From NCBI GenBank assembly GCA_021162935.1, contig JAGGXR010000133.1:1-56185 (forward strand): a stretch of 56,185 nucleotides of DNA. The letters run 5' to 3'. A program made the translations under genes and the position numbers. Source of the stretch: Deltaproteobacteria bacterium (GTDB lineage: Bacteria > Myxococcota_A > Polyangia > HGW-17 > SLPX01). This document shows positions 17,509 through 27,199 of the stretch, in pieces. Position 1 is the stretch's first letter. Every line of letters starts with the position of its first letter. The notes beneath the pieces are model-generated. The model did no database searches and was not told where the DNA came from. It saw only the letters and a program-made list of their open reading frames with translations.

Positions 17509-19959
17509 GTGGCTCTTTCCGATAAATTGAAATTGCAGATTCCGACGCGCGTGGCGACCCTCGAACAGGCTCTGTTTCCCAACGGCGTGCCGACTCGTTC
17601 CGAGTCGCCTGCCGAGCCACGGTCCCATGTCCGACCCGAAACGGACGATCCGACACCGGGCATCTATCAACTGGGCGACCCGCCCTGTAGTAGGGCCTGC
17701 CCCGTAGGTATAGACGTGAAGGGGTACGTCACCCACATCGCAGACGGTGATTTCGAGGGGGCCGAGGCCCTGATCCGCCGTGAAAACCCCATGGCATCGG
17801 TCTGCGGCCAGATCTGCAGCAGACCCTGCGAGCGGGAATGCAGCCGCAACGAACAGGAGGGGGCGCCGGTGCCCATCCGCGCCCTCAAAGCCTTCGTTTG
17901 TCGCTTCGTGTCGGATCAGGGCATCGTGCCCGAATCCGCTCGTGCGCCGTTCAACGGAAAGACTGTGGCCATCGTGGGCGCAGGCCCAGCCGGCCTGACC
18001 GCCGCCCGGGACCTTGCCAGAGCCGGATTCCATGTCCAGGTGTTCGACCGCCGCAAAGAGGCCGGTGGACTGCTGGCCAAAGAGGTCCCAGATTTTCGAC
18101 TGCCCAGGCGGGATCTCCGTCAGGACATCGAAGCCATCGAGGCCATCGGCGTCACGTTCCATTATGGCCAAGCCATCGAGGACCGGGCCTCCCTGCAATA
18201 CCTGACGGACACGTTCGACGCGGTCTGCCTCGCCACCGGGGCGCATCGAGTCCTCCCCACCGGGCTCGATTTCGACGAGGAATCGCCCCGACGATCCGAC
18301 CGCGAACAAGAGGCCAAGGCGAACCATCGGAAGCATCATGAATCCGTGATCCATGCGCTGGACCTGCTGGGAGCCGAGCGTCTCGAAACCGTGCTGGGAT
18401 CGGCGCGTCGCGTCGCCGTGGTGGGTTCGACGCCGTCGGCATTGGCTGCGGCCAGGTCTGTGGCCAGATACGGTCGCTCCTGTACCCTCCTGTTCGCCGA
18501 GTCCATGAATCAGGTGGCTGCCGACCCCGACGACCTGCTGGCCGCCATGGCGGAAGGAGTCGATGTACGGCCTCAGACGCTGGCCGAAGGGCTTAAGCAA
18601 TCTTTTGTCGGATTGACCGGCCTCGTCATCCGACCCACGTCACCCAAACAACAGGGCACGGCGCCGGCATGGAAGGCGGAGTCTCCCACATCCGTGATGG
18701 AGGCTGACCTCGTGGTGACGGCAGGCGCACGGACCGGCACGTGGCAGTCAGGACAACTCCTGGACCAGATGGACATCACACCCATGGGGACCCTAGCCGC
18801 CAACCCAGATACGGGAGCCACGGCGCATCCCAAGGTGTTCGCCGCCGGCGAGGCCGCCACGGGGCCAAGAGGCGTTGTCGCCGCCGTGGCCTCGGGCCGA
18901 CGCGTCGCCGTTGGCATCGCTGCCGCGTTGCTGGACGGGAAAAATGAGACGTCTGGGACAAAGACCGCCCCCTTGTCGAGGCCGTCTTGGACCCGGACCG
19001 GATACGCCGGATTCCGATTCCTGGCGCCCCAGGACAGCCCAGGCAGAACCTCGCTGCGAGTCGGCCCGGTGACGACCGGGGCCGATCCAGCGTTGGACCA
19101 TGCGGTCGTGGAGTTGGAACACCTGGCCGTGGCCGCCGCCCGAACCTGTCTGCGCTGCGGCCGCTGCGAAGACTGTTCGTCATGTTCGCTCCATTGCCCG
19201 GACGGTTTCGTGCTGGACGAACAAAAGACGCTCGTGCGTATGAACAAACAGGAGCGGGACCACAGCGAGGCCACGAAACTCCTGGCCTGGGTGGACCCCA
19301 TGGTCTGCCGAGGCTGTGGCGCCTGTGAAGCGGTCTGCCCGTATCATGCGGCCCGTCTCTCCTTCGGTCTGCAGGCAAGCATCAGCCGCATCGACGCCAC
19401 CTACTGTCGAGGCTGCGGCCAATGCTCGGCGGTCTGCCCCACGGGCGCCATCCAGTATCCACTCACCATGCGACCCAACCTGACCTGGGCAGCAGACGCA
19501 GCACCCGAACAGGATGGTGCCTCCAGCCGACCCACCGAAGACAGGCCTGATCGATCCAAGGCCGACCTGCTCGTGATTCATTGCAACGGCGGTGTCCTGG
19601 TCCGTCCGGACCTCGAACTGGCCGATGGAGTCATCGAACGCTTCGTGCCCTGTACAGCGTCTGTGAACATGGCGACCGTGCTCGATGCGGTCCGCACCAA
19701 GGTAGATCGCGTTGCTCTCATCGGCTGCCGCTCCTGCCGCTTCCCATCGGACCGCGAGGACCATCCAGGCTGCCCGGCCCAGGATCTGGCCGACCGCGCG
19801 AGCAACCTGACGCAACGATTCGGCATGGGGCGCCGCGTCCTGTACCGGGAGTCCGGGCCTGGACGTGACCTGGCAGCCGTGGTGGCGGACCTCCTGACCG
19901 AATCGAGCGACCGGCCGGAACCAGATGGGACCACGACCCGCATCAGGGAGGTGTCATGA
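17509..19959 (+). CDS. GltD-like flavoprotein fused to two ferredoxin modules and an MvhD-like domain
   Basis: 816 residues; GTG 17509 has GGAGG seven bases upstream and a TTGACA hexamer lies at 17457-17462. Order of domains: N-terminal Fe-S domain of glutamate synthase small-subunit type (CSRACPVGID, CGQICSRPCERECSR); FAD/NAD(P) domain (VAIVGAGPAGLTAARDL near 147, VAVVGSTPSALAAARS); a Cys-rich CLRCGRCEDCSSC segment; two [4Fe-4S] motifs (CRGCGACEAVCP and CRGCGQCSAVCP); and a C-terminal domain resembling MvhD/FlpD (LLVIHCNGG, FVPCTASVNMATVLDAV, VALIGCRSCRF). MvhD passes electrons between hydrogenase or formate dehydrogenase and HdrA-type flavoproteins. Predicted electron hub of the operon. It overlaps the next gene by four bases (ATGA). 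Confidence 0.85.
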   Translation: MALSDKLKLQIPTRVATLEQALFPNGVPTRSESPAEPRSHVRPETDDPTPGIYQLGDPPCSRACPVGIDVKGYVTHIADGDFEGAEALIRRENPMASVCGQICSRPCERECSRNEQEGAPVPIRALKAFVCRFVSDQGIVPESARAPFNGKTVAIVGAGPAGLTAARDLARAGFHVQVFDRRKEAGGLLAKEVPDFRLPRRDLRQDIEAIEAIGVTFHYGQAIEDRASLQYLTDTFDAVCLATGAHRVLPTGLDFDEESPRRSDREQEAKANHRKHHESVIHALDLLGAERLETVLGSARRVAVVGSTPSALAAARSVARYGRSCTLLFAESMNQVAADPDDLLAAMAEGVDVRPQTLAEGLKQSFVGLTGLVIRPTSPKQQGTAPAWKAESPTSVMEADLVVTAGARTGTWQSGQLLDQMDITPMGTLAANPDTGATAHPKVFAAGEAATGPRGVVAAVASGRRVAVGIAAALLDGKNETSGTKTAPLSRPSWTRTGYAGFRFLAPQDSPGRTSLRVGPVTTGADPALDHAVVELEHLAVAAARTCLRCGRCEDCSSCSLHCPDGFVLDEQKTLVRMNKQERDHSEATKLLAWVDPMVCRGCGACEAVCPYHAARLSFGLQASISRIDATYCRGCGQCSAVCPTGAIQYPLTMRPNLTWAADAAPEQDGASSRPTEDRPDRSKADLLVIHCNGGVLVRPDLELADGVIERFVPCTASVNMATVLDAVRTKVDRVALIGCRSCRFPSDREDHPGCPAQDLADRASNLTQRFGMGRRVLYRESGPGRDLAAVVADLLTESSDRPEPDGTTTRIREVS

Positions 19960-21164
19960 CCTACGAAGAACTGGCCCGCAGCACGGGCATGGAGCAATGT
20001 GTGGACTGCGCCCGCTGTACCAACCGTTGCCCGGTGGCCACAGTGGATCGCCGGTTCGACCTGTCCAAGCTTGCCAGCGCCGCGCTCGCCGGAAGCCTGG
20101 ATGGTCCCGCCGCCACCTACACGTTGTGGAGATGCCTCGCCTGTGGGGCCTGCCTGGACGCCTGTCCCGGCCCGGCACCACGACTCGGAGTCTTCATGCT
20201 GGCCTGTAGGACCCTTGCCCGCCAGGATGGGTATGACCCGCCCCTGCCCTACTGGGGAGCCATGGCAGAAGCCCAGGAACTGTCCGTTCAACCAGCAGCC
20301 GAAGAACCAAGCGACGCAAACGAACCCTGCGAGGCGGTCCTCGTCACCGGTGGAGCCGTCTGGTGGGACGACATCGTGGACCGCCACCTCGGCGTTGCCG
20401 CCAAACAGGACATCGACGCCGCAACGGCCCTGCTTCGGGCTGCCGGAATCGATGCGCATGTCCTGGACCATGAACCGGACAGTGGCGCGGACCTGGCCTG
20501 GATAGGAGACGCCCAAGGATTTGTCCGCCACGTCTCGGCCTTGACCGACGCCCTGCTGCAGTCCGGCGCCAAATCCGTCATCACGTTGGACAGGGAAACC
20601 CATCGGGCCCTGACCGAGGGCATCTCGGCCCGGGGCATCGACTTCGACCTTCCGGTGCATCACATCGCGGACGTGCTGGCACAGGCGATCACCGAAGGCC
20701 GAATCGCCCTGCTCGAAACCGACCGGACCATCGCGGTCTACGAGGAGCCCGCCCCGACTCACACGAACTTCGGATCGGATCCCGCAGAAGCCAGTGCGAA
20801 GCCGACCTGGTCCTTGGCCGCCTTGATGGAGCTGGTGCCAGGACTCAAGACCGTTGATCTGTCGGGACCGGACCGGCCGGACCCGAATGCAGACGGACCA
20901 ATGCCAAAACAGAAACGGGGAGCGCCGCCCACCTGCGGCATCCGCGGGTTTTCGGTTTGCGCCCCCTTTGCCGCCAGGCTCCAGGAACGCCTGCTCCAGG
21001 CTGTGACCCAAGTCGACGCCACGGTCCTCGTCGCGCCCGACCCCACGAGCGCCGCCCACCTACGATGCGCAGCCAAGGAAGGTGCATGGGCCAGATCGCG
21101 CATCTCGGTGTTCACTCCGGCGCAGTTCCTCCTCGACCACATCGCACCGCAGGTTCAGGAGTGA
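19956..21164 (+). CDS. HdrC-like iron-sulfur protein
   Basis: 402 residues, starting within the ATGA overlap with the preceding gene. The N-terminal third carries two [4Fe-4S] motifs of the HdrC/GlpC kind: CVDCARCTNRCP (about 15-26) and CLACGACLDACP (about 60-71). The remaining 330 residues look like a worn HdrB/GlpC C-terminal region: there are two loosely repeated halves (VLVTGGAVWWDD and later CGIRGFSVCAPF) but no CCG motif (Cx31-38CCx33-34CxxC), so the special HdrB-type cluster is not predicted. Probably a soluble electron-transfer subunit connecting the MvhD-like subunit to the flavoprotein encoded two bases downstream. Confidence 0.75.
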   Translation: MTYEELARSTGMEQCVDCARCTNRCPVATVDRRFDLSKLASAALAGSLDGPAATYTLWRCLACGACLDACPGPAPRLGVFMLACRTLARQDGYDPPLPYWGAMAEAQELSVQPAAEEPSDANEPCEAVLVTGGAVWWDDIVDRHLGVAAKQDIDAATALLRAAGIDAHVLDHEPDSGADLAWIGDAQGFVRHVSALTDALLQSGAKSVITLDRETHRALTEGISARGIDFDLPVHHIADVLAQAITEGRIALLETDRTIAVYEEPAPTHTNFGSDPAEASAKPTWSLAALMELVPGLKTVDLSGPDRPDPNADGPMPKQKRGAPPTCGIRGFSVCAPFAARLQERLLQAVTQVDATVLVAPDPTSAAHLRCAAKEGAWARSRISVFTPAQFLLDHIAPQVQE

Positions 21165-21166
21165 TC

Positions 21167-23248
21167 ATGTCCGGACGCATCACGCACCACCCGATCCTGC
21201 CCCCGACCGAACCGGCGACCGTTTCCTTCACCTTCGACGGCAAAACGCTTCAGGCTCGACCCGGTGAAGTGATCTCTTCGGCCCTCTATGCGGCCGGTAT
21301 CAGGACCTTCGGCCGCCACCCCAAGGACGGCGGACCGCAGGGCATCTTCTGCGCAAACGGACAATGCTCCCAATGTCTCGTCATTGCAGACGGCCGACCG
21401 GTCAAGGGATGCATGACCGAAGTGATCGAAGGCATGCAGGTGGAACCCTGCCTGGGTCTGCCCGTCCTGCCATCTGAAGACGATCCGCCCGGTGCCACCA
21501 TCGACCACGAAGTCGAAGAGGTGGACGTACTCATCATCGGCGCGGGCCCGGCAGGCATCAGCGCCTCGGTGGAACTCGCACGGGCCGGCTTGTCCGTCCT
21601 CCTCGTGGACGACAAGGCTGAACTGGGCGGCAAGCTGAGCCTCCAGACCCATGCCTTCTTCGGCTCGATCCGAGCCTGCCATGCAGGCACGCGTGGCATC
21701 AATCTTACTGGCAAATTGGCCGCGGACCTGCCGTCCCTGCCCAACGTGCGGACCTGGCTCAAAACCACGGCCATCGGCGCGTTCGTAGACGGCACGGTGG
21801 GCCTGGTCCGAGACAAAACCTATGTCTTGGTGCGCCCCAGAGCACTCCTGGTGGCGGCCGGCGCCAGAGAGAAGAGTCTGAGCTTTCCAGGTGCCGACCT
21901 TCCCGGCATCTACGGTGCCGGTGCGTTTCAGACTTTGGTCAATCGCGACCAGGTGCGAGCCGCCGACCGTCTCTTCATCGTGGGCGGCGGCAACGTAGGC
22001 CTCATCGCCGGGTACCACGCCCTCCAGGCAGGAATCGATGTGGTGGGTCTCGTCGAGGCCCTGCCCAAGATTGGTGGATACAAGGTCCACCTGGATAAGC
22101 TCCGGCGCCTGGGCGTACCCATCTGGACTTCGCACACGATCCTAAGGGCCGAAGGAAACGAAGAACTGGAACGCGTGGTGGTTGCCGAATGCGATAACCG
22201 ATTCCAACCCGTGCCGGGCACCGAACGGATCTTCGAGGTGGACACCCTGCTCATTGCCGTAGGGTTGTCGCCGGTCAACGAACTGTCCGCCATGGCGCGC
22301 GAGGCCGGCATCACGCTCTACGAAGCCGGAGACTCCGCTCAAATCGCCGAAGCCAGTGCCGCCATTTTCTCGGGTCGAATCGCCGGGCGCACCATTGCCA
22401 CGGACCTGGGCAACCCGATGCCCGTGCCCCAACAGTGGGAACGCACAGGCGCCGTCCTGCGGAGCCGGCCGGGCAAGCAATTTCCCTTGGACCTGACCGA
22501 GCCGGACCAGCCCATTTTCCCGGTCCTGTCCTGCGTGGAAGAAATCCCGTGCAATCCCTGCACCCAGGTCTGTCCGTTGGGCTCTATCTCCATTCCAGAC
22601 GGAAGCATCACCTCCCGCCCGGTCTTTTCTGGCTCCTGTCTCGCCTGCGGCCGATGCGTGAGTATCTGCCCTGGGTTGGCCATCCGGATCGTCATGCCCG
22701 GCACGAGCCCTGATCGAGCCCTCGTGATGCTCCCCTGGGAATTCGACGAAGTGGCACCTGGCGACGAAGTGACCACCGTGGACATGGAGGGTAACGAGGT
22801 GGGAATCGGACGCGTCCAGGCCATGCGCCGCAGGGACGACCAAAACGGACGCGCCATGCTCCTACTCGATGTCCCGAAATCCGAACGCATGGTCGTGGCT
22901 GGATTCCGACTCCAGGCCCCTGAAGAAGGCAGACCCCTCGACGAAGCAGACGAGTCGTCCGAAACGGACGACGACCCCATCGTGTGCCGCTGCGAACGGG
23001 TCCGAAAATCGGAGATTGTGGCCGCGATCCGTTCGGGAATCACTGATTATAACGTGCTCAAGGCGGTCACCAGGGCTTCGATGGGCGGCTGTGGTGGCAA
23101 GACCTGTCGCGAGTTGGTCATGCGCATCTTTCGAGAAGAAGGGGTCGAACCCCGGGACGTGGTGCCTGCGACGATCCGCCCCTTGACCACGGAAATCCGG
23201 TTGGACCTCCTGGCAGGCTTGGCCGACGATGAGGAACCGAAATCGTAG
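21167..23248 (+). CDS. HcnA/HcnB-like flavin/Fe-S subunit of an amine dehydrogenase
   Basis: 693 residues; ATG 21167 has AGGAG six bases upstream. Domains in order: [2Fe-2S] domain of the sarcosine oxidase alpha/HcnA type (Cys62, Cys67, Cys70, Cys82); pyridine-nucleotide disulfide oxidoreductase fold with FAD site VDVLIIGAGPAGISAS (about 119-134) and a second dinucleotide site LFIVGGGNVGLIAG; two [4Fe-4S] motifs (CNPCTQVCP, CLACGRCVSICP); and a C-terminal BFD-like [2Fe-2S] domain (CRCERVRKSEI ... GGCGGKTC). Related subunits form hydrogen cyanide synthase, opine/octopine oxidase and archaeal four-subunit proline dehydrogenases. The substrate here is unknown, but the neighbouring gene supplies the matching dehydrogenase. 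Confidence 0.88.
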   Translation: MSGRITHHPILPPTEPATVSFTFDGKTLQARPGEVISSALYAAGIRTFGRHPKDGGPQGIFCANGQCSQCLVIADGRPVKGCMTEVIEGMQVEPCLGLPVLPSEDDPPGATIDHEVEEVDVLIIGAGPAGISASVELARAGLSVLLVDDKAELGGKLSLQTHAFFGSIRACHAGTRGINLTGKLAADLPSLPNVRTWLKTTAIGAFVDGTVGLVRDKTYVLVRPRALLVAAGAREKSLSFPGADLPGIYGAGAFQTLVNRDQVRAADRLFIVGGGNVGLIAGYHALQAGIDVVGLVEALPKIGGYKVHLDKLRRLGVPIWTSHTILRAEGNEELERVVVAECDNRFQPVPGTERIFEVDTLLIAVGLSPVNELSAMAREAGITLYEAGDSAQIAEASAAIFSGRIAGRTIATDLGNPMPVPQQWERTGAVLRSRPGKQFPLDLTEPDQPIFPVLSCVEEIPCNPCTQVCPLGSISIPDGSITSRPVFSGSCLACGRCVSICPGLAIRIVMPGTSPDRALVMLPWEFDEVAPGDEVTTVDMEGNEVGIGRVQAMRRRDDQNGRAMLLLDVPKSERMVVAGFRLQAPEEGRPLDEADESSETDDDPIVCRCERVRKSEIVAAIRSGITDYNVLKAVTRASMGGCGGKTCRELVMRIFREEGVEPRDVVPATIRPLTTEIRLDLLAGLADDEEPKS

Positions 23249-23256
23249 GGAGGGTT

Positions 23257-23279
23257 CCTCCGGGCCTCGCGGCCGGAGG
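23257..23279 (+). other. Intercistronic GC-rich hairpin
   Basis: CCTCCGGGCC (23257-23266) pairs with GGCCGGAGG (23271-23279) with one bulged base and a 4-base loop, nine bases after the stop of the flavoprotein gene. No T-tract follows. It may adjust mRNA stability or expression of the downstream dehydrogenase gene. Confidence 0.5.
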
Positions 23280-23311
23280 AGCAAAAGACGCGACGAACGA
23301 CGGAGGAAGCG

Positions 23312-24472
23312 GTGCCGAGTTACGACGTAGTGGTCATCGGGGCAGGAAGTGTCGGCTGTCCATCAGCCTATTTTCTGGCCCGGCGGGGCCTCAAGGTCCT
23401 GATGGTCGAATCTCGACCCGCCTGCGGCCAGGGCCAGAACAAGGCGGCCATCGGTGGGGTGCGAGCCACCCACTCGGATCCTGCCAAAATCCAGATCTGT
23501 CGTCAAAGTCTGGATGTGTTCTCCTCGTGGAAAGAAGAACATGGCTTCGACCTGGGTTGGAAGAAGGGAGGCTACTGCTTCCCGGTCTACGACGAACGGC
23601 TGGAGCAAACCCTCAAGAATCTCGTCGAGGCCCAACAACGCTACGGACTCAACATCGACTGGGTGGACGCCGATCGGGTCAAGGATATGGTGCCCGGCAT
23701 CGAGCCACGAGGTCTCAGGGGCGGAACCTTTTCTCCTGATGACGGACAGGTCAGCCCCCTGCTCGCATCCGAGGGATTCCGTCGCGCCGGCGTGGCGCTG
23801 GGCGTGGAGTATCGGTTCAACGAGCCTGTCACCGACCTCGTCGTGGAGTCGTCACGCATCTGCGCCGTCGTGACCACCAAGGCACGCTACCCCGCAAAGA
23901 TGGTCCTCGTGGCCGCCGGCGCCAAGGCCAAGGCCATCGGCGCCATGGCAGGCATCAACCTTCCGGTCACGCCGGACAGTCACGAGGCCGGGATCACGGC
24001 CCCGGTGGCCCAGTTCATCGGCCCACTCGTGGTGGACCTCCGACCGGGCCCGGAGGGCCGCACCGCGAACTTCTACTTCGGACAGAACAACGAGGGGCAG
24101 ATCATTTTCTGCTACACGCCCAAAAAGCCGCTGGTGGGCGAAGACCGACGGCCCACATCCGAATTTCTTCCCATCGTGACAAGACGATTGCTCACCTTGT
24201 TGCCGCGTCTGCGCAACATGGTGGTCCGACGCACCTGGCGAGGCCTCTATCCCATGACCCCAGACGGCGTGCCCATCTGCGATCGCATCGAGGGCATCGA
24301 CGGCCTGTTCGTGGCGGTGGGTATGTGCGGCCAGGGCTTCATGCTCGGGCCGGGGATTGGAATGAACATGACGTCGGTCATGCTGGACGGCCATCCGGAG
24401 ATCGACCCGGACGTGTTCGCCAGTCTGCGATACGATCGAAGCTACGAAGCGGGACACGAAGCCCTCAAATAG
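23312..24472 (+). CDS. HcnC/SoxB-like FAD-dependent amine dehydrogenase (DAO family)
   Basis: 386 residues starting at GTG 23312, with GGAGG just upstream. The N-terminal dinucleotide fold YDVVVIGAGSVGCPSAYFLA (4-23) is followed by ESRPACGQGQNKAAIGGVRATHS, the DAO-family segment where the FAD-binding Gly and basic residues lie. The C-terminus has the family signature RRTWRGLYPMTPDGVP and the flavin-contacting GLFVAVGMCGQGFMLGPGIG. Homologues oxidise glycine, sarcosine, proline or opines. Together with the preceding three genes it completes a putative four-subunit amino-acid dehydrogenase whose electrons would leave by Fe-S clusters rather than by O2. The exact substrate cannot be told. Confidence 0.88.
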   Translation: MPSYDVVVIGAGSVGCPSAYFLARRGLKVLMVESRPACGQGQNKAAIGGVRATHSDPAKIQICRQSLDVFSSWKEEHGFDLGWKKGGYCFPVYDERLEQTLKNLVEAQQRYGLNIDWVDADRVKDMVPGIEPRGLRGGTFSPDDGQVSPLLASEGFRRAGVALGVEYRFNEPVTDLVVESSRICAVVTTKARYPAKMVLVAAGAKAKAIGAMAGINLPVTPDSHEAGITAPVAQFIGPLVVDLRPGPEGRTANFYFGQNNEGQIIFCYTPKKPLVGEDRRPTSEFLPIVTRRLLTLLPRLRNMVVRRTWRGLYPMTPDGVPICDRIEGIDGLFVAVGMCGQGFMLGPGIGMNMTSVMLDGHPEIDPDVFASLRYDRSYEAGHEALK

Positions 24473-24562
24473 AACAGGGTGTGCGGCCACAGGCGGGACA
24501 CGACCCACAAAACATACGTGTCAGGTCCGAGACGAGACACGAGCATCAATGGAGACGAACCC

Positions 24563-27190
24563 ATGAGCGACAGGGACCACGACGAGCCCAACAACGAGCG
24601 AAAAGATGGCGACGCATCCACCGACCAGGCAATATCGCCCTCCGTCGATCAGGGCGAATCCAATGCCACCGCTTCGTCCGAGGCATCATCCGAAAAGGAG
24701 GCCGGCACCGCCAAGACGGAGTCTGAAGCCCTCGGTTTCGGAGCCGCCATCACAAAGGGTATCAAGGAAGCCGTGGACCCATTCAAGAGCTTGGTGCACA
24801 CACCGCGGGCCATGTGGGGCATCTACGTCTCATACACTCTCGAAGGCCTCGTCTACTTTGGCATCCTGACCATTCTGGGCAAGTACCTGTCGGAATCCGT
24901 GGGTATGTCGGATCTGCACGCCGGCTGGGTCTATAGCCTGTTCACCGGTGGGATCACCCTGGCCATGCTCTTCATGGGCGGCGTGGCGGACCGCATCGGC
25001 ATTCGTCGCGCCTTGCTCTTATCCGTTGCCATGATGGTAGCAGGCCGGGTGTTTTTGGGTGCCTCCGGGTCCTTCTTCGAATACGGCCAAGGGGCCACGT
25101 CGGGCATGTTCGGCATGGTCGTGTTGGGGCTGTTCATGGTGGTGCTGGGCTATGGGATGTACCAACCAGCCGCCTACGCCGGGGTCAAACAGTTCACGGA
25201 CAAGAAGACCGCCACCATCGGCTTCGCCATGATTTATGGGCTGATGAACCTGGGCGCCTTCTTTTCCGGGGTTCTATCACCTCCGGTCCGCCACCACTAC
25301 GGCATGGCGGGCGTCTATTGGGTCTATGCCGGCTTGACCCTCCTCGGTCTGATCTCCATCATGGTGCTCCTCACCAAGAAAGTTGTCCAGCGGGACACCC
25401 TGACCGACATCTCCGCGGACAAAAACGACAAGAAACAAGACGGCAACGATGGTGACGGTGGCGAGGGAGATGCAACCAACGAGAAGGCACAGCAAACAGA
25501 AAAAGGGAAATTGTGGACGGCGCCGTTCCTGGTCCTGGTGACCGTTGCCACGACCGCGCTCATACTCCTCGTGGCCCTGGCAATGACGAGCCCGAGGAGT
25601 CCGGCCCAGCATGCCATGGACCGCGTCTCTTCTGCCTTCAAACAAACTGCCAGAACGCTGGGTTCTGCGAAGACCAAAGAACCGGCAGCCAAGAAACGCT
25701 GCTTCGAGGCCGCTGACGTGCTCCGCAAGGCCGCCCTCGGATTCAATCCCCCAAAGACGGTCCCACAGGGAACCAGCACCAATGCGGCCGTCTTCGGCCT
25801 GGGTCGCCAATGGATCAAACACCAGGCCGATCTGTTGAGCAGGACTGTCAGCATGATGGAGCTGACCGCAAAGATCACAATTCCATCCAAACAGGCATCG
25901 GCGATTCAAAGGCGAATCAGAGCCCTGGGCATCTGGCATATGGCCGCGGCCTACGCCCTGACGCACAAGGTGGACCGCGCCGTGGTGGATCGCCTGCGGC
26001 GCCGCATGAAGGAAAAATCCGAACACAGCATCACAATGCCGAAAGACATGGAAGATGCCTTGCTCGCCGCCACCAGGCTGAGCCCGGACAAGTTACTCAA
26101 GGTAACGGCGAAAGAGACCATGGCTGTCTCCTTCCTTGCAGGCCCCCGGACCATCACCTTTGCCACGGGCAAAATCCATTCGGTTCGCCCCGGCTCCGAG
26201 GCGGCTGCCGCCATCCTACGCGCAGATGCTGCTTTCTTGCAGGACGTGGTCCGGGCCATGGTCGCCCACAACGATCCCAGCCTCAAGGCTCTGGCCAAGA
26301 CAGCGCTCCTGGCAAGTTCGGTCGTCTACATCAAGGCTCTGGGCCCAACCTTTTCGACGCATGAAAACAAGTCGATCACGGTACGCAACGGAGCCGTCCT
26401 CGCCTCGCACCTGGAAACCTATCGAAAACTCGCTGACAGTCTCGCCGCAGGCGCAGAAGGTGCCGTGCACAGACCCTTGAAGGCAAAACTCGCCGCGTTC
26501 GGCGTCCGCTACGGCATCCTGTCAATCGTGGCCCTGCTGGCTATCATTTTCGCCCTGATCCTCGTGCTCAAAAAGCGACCGGATCATCCCTTCCACAACA
26601 GCAGATTCGTGTACTTCATCTTCATCCTGATCCCAGTTCAGACCCTGTTCGCACACAACTGGCTTACCCTCCCCTACTACATCAACCGAGCCTTCGGGGG
26701 CACCTGGGTGGGAGACAACTTCGAGTTCTTCGCCAACATCAACCCGATCCTCATCTTCTTCCTCACCCCGACGGTCGCCGCCCTGACCGCCCGCATCCGG
26801 GTCTACTCCATGATGGTGGCCGGCACCTTCGTCATGGCGCTGCCCACCTTCCTGCTCGCTCTGGCGCCCAGCCCGGCCCTGTTGCTCATCTACATCCTCT
26901 TCGTGTCCATTGGCGAAGCCATGTGGCAACCCAGGTTCCTGCAGTGGGTCGCCGAGATCGCGCCCAAGGGCAAAGAAGGTGCCTACATGGGCATCGCCCA
27001 ATTCCCATGGTTCCTCACCAAAGTCATCACCGGCCTCTACTCGGGCTACTTCCTCTCGCAGTACTGCCCCATGGTGGGCCCACAAAAAACGCAGTTCATG
27101 TGGTTCATCTACGGCATCATTGCTCTGGTGAGCCCAATTTCACTGTACCTGGCCAAAAAATGGATGATGAAGGGAGAGCGGCTGGGCTGA
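24563..27190 (+). CDS. POT-like MFS transporter with large soluble insertion
   Basis: 875 residues from ATG 24563 (GGAG about nine bases upstream). A charged, Ser/Glu-rich N-terminal tail of about 65 residues precedes six membrane segments; LEGLVYFGILTILGKYL and GGVADRIGIRRALLLS are like motif A and the first helix of POT/PTR2 peptide transporters. After an acidic linker (DKNDKKQDGNDGDGGEGD) and a further helix (near 314-340), about 300 mainly helical, soluble residues (340-645) interrupt the protein before the remaining membrane helices (FALILVL ... YCPMVGP). Such an insertion is far larger than the usual central loop. As the next gene after the amine dehydrogenase it may import the substrate; this is inference. 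Confidence 0.78.
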   Translation: MSDRDHDEPNNERKDGDASTDQAISPSVDQGESNATASSEASSEKEAGTAKTESEALGFGAAITKGIKEAVDPFKSLVHTPRAMWGIYVSYTLEGLVYFGILTILGKYLSESVGMSDLHAGWVYSLFTGGITLAMLFMGGVADRIGIRRALLLSVAMMVAGRVFLGASGSFFEYGQGATSGMFGMVVLGLFMVVLGYGMYQPAAYAGVKQFTDKKTATIGFAMIYGLMNLGAFFSGVLSPPVRHHYGMAGVYWVYAGLTLLGLISIMVLLTKKVVQRDTLTDISADKNDKKQDGNDGDGGEGDATNEKAQQTEKGKLWTAPFLVLVTVATTALILLVALAMTSPRSPAQHAMDRVSSAFKQTARTLGSAKTKEPAAKKRCFEAADVLRKAALGFNPPKTVPQGTSTNAAVFGLGRQWIKHQADLLSRTVSMMELTAKITIPSKQASAIQRRIRALGIWHMAAAYALTHKVDRAVVDRLRRRMKEKSEHSITMPKDMEDALLAATRLSPDKLLKVTAKETMAVSFLAGPRTITFATGKIHSVRPGSEAAAAILRADAAFLQDVVRAMVAHNDPSLKALAKTALLASSVVYIKALGPTFSTHENKSITVRNGAVLASHLETYRKLADSLAAGAEGAVHRPLKAKLAAFGVRYGILSIVALLAIIFALILVLKKRPDHPFHNSRFVYFIFILIPVQTLFAHNWLTLPYYINRAFGGTWVGDNFEFFANINPILIFFLTPTVAALTARIRVYSMMVAGTFVMALPTFLLALAPSPALLLIYILFVSIGEAMWQPRFLQWVAEIAPKGKEGAYMGIAQFPWFLTKVITGLYSGYFLSQYCPMVGPQKTQFMWFIYGIIALVSPISLYLAKKWMMKGERLG

Positions 27191-27199
27191 CCGCACAAC

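Noticed and set aside
19956-21164. HdrB-type CCG catalytic subunit
   Set aside because: The Cx31-38CCx33-34CxxC motif is not found; only the HdrC-like clusters are supported.
20957-21166. 70-residue extension of the HcnA/B-like protein
   Set aside because: It overlaps the HdrC-like gene in another frame, and ATG 21167 with AGGAG is a better start.
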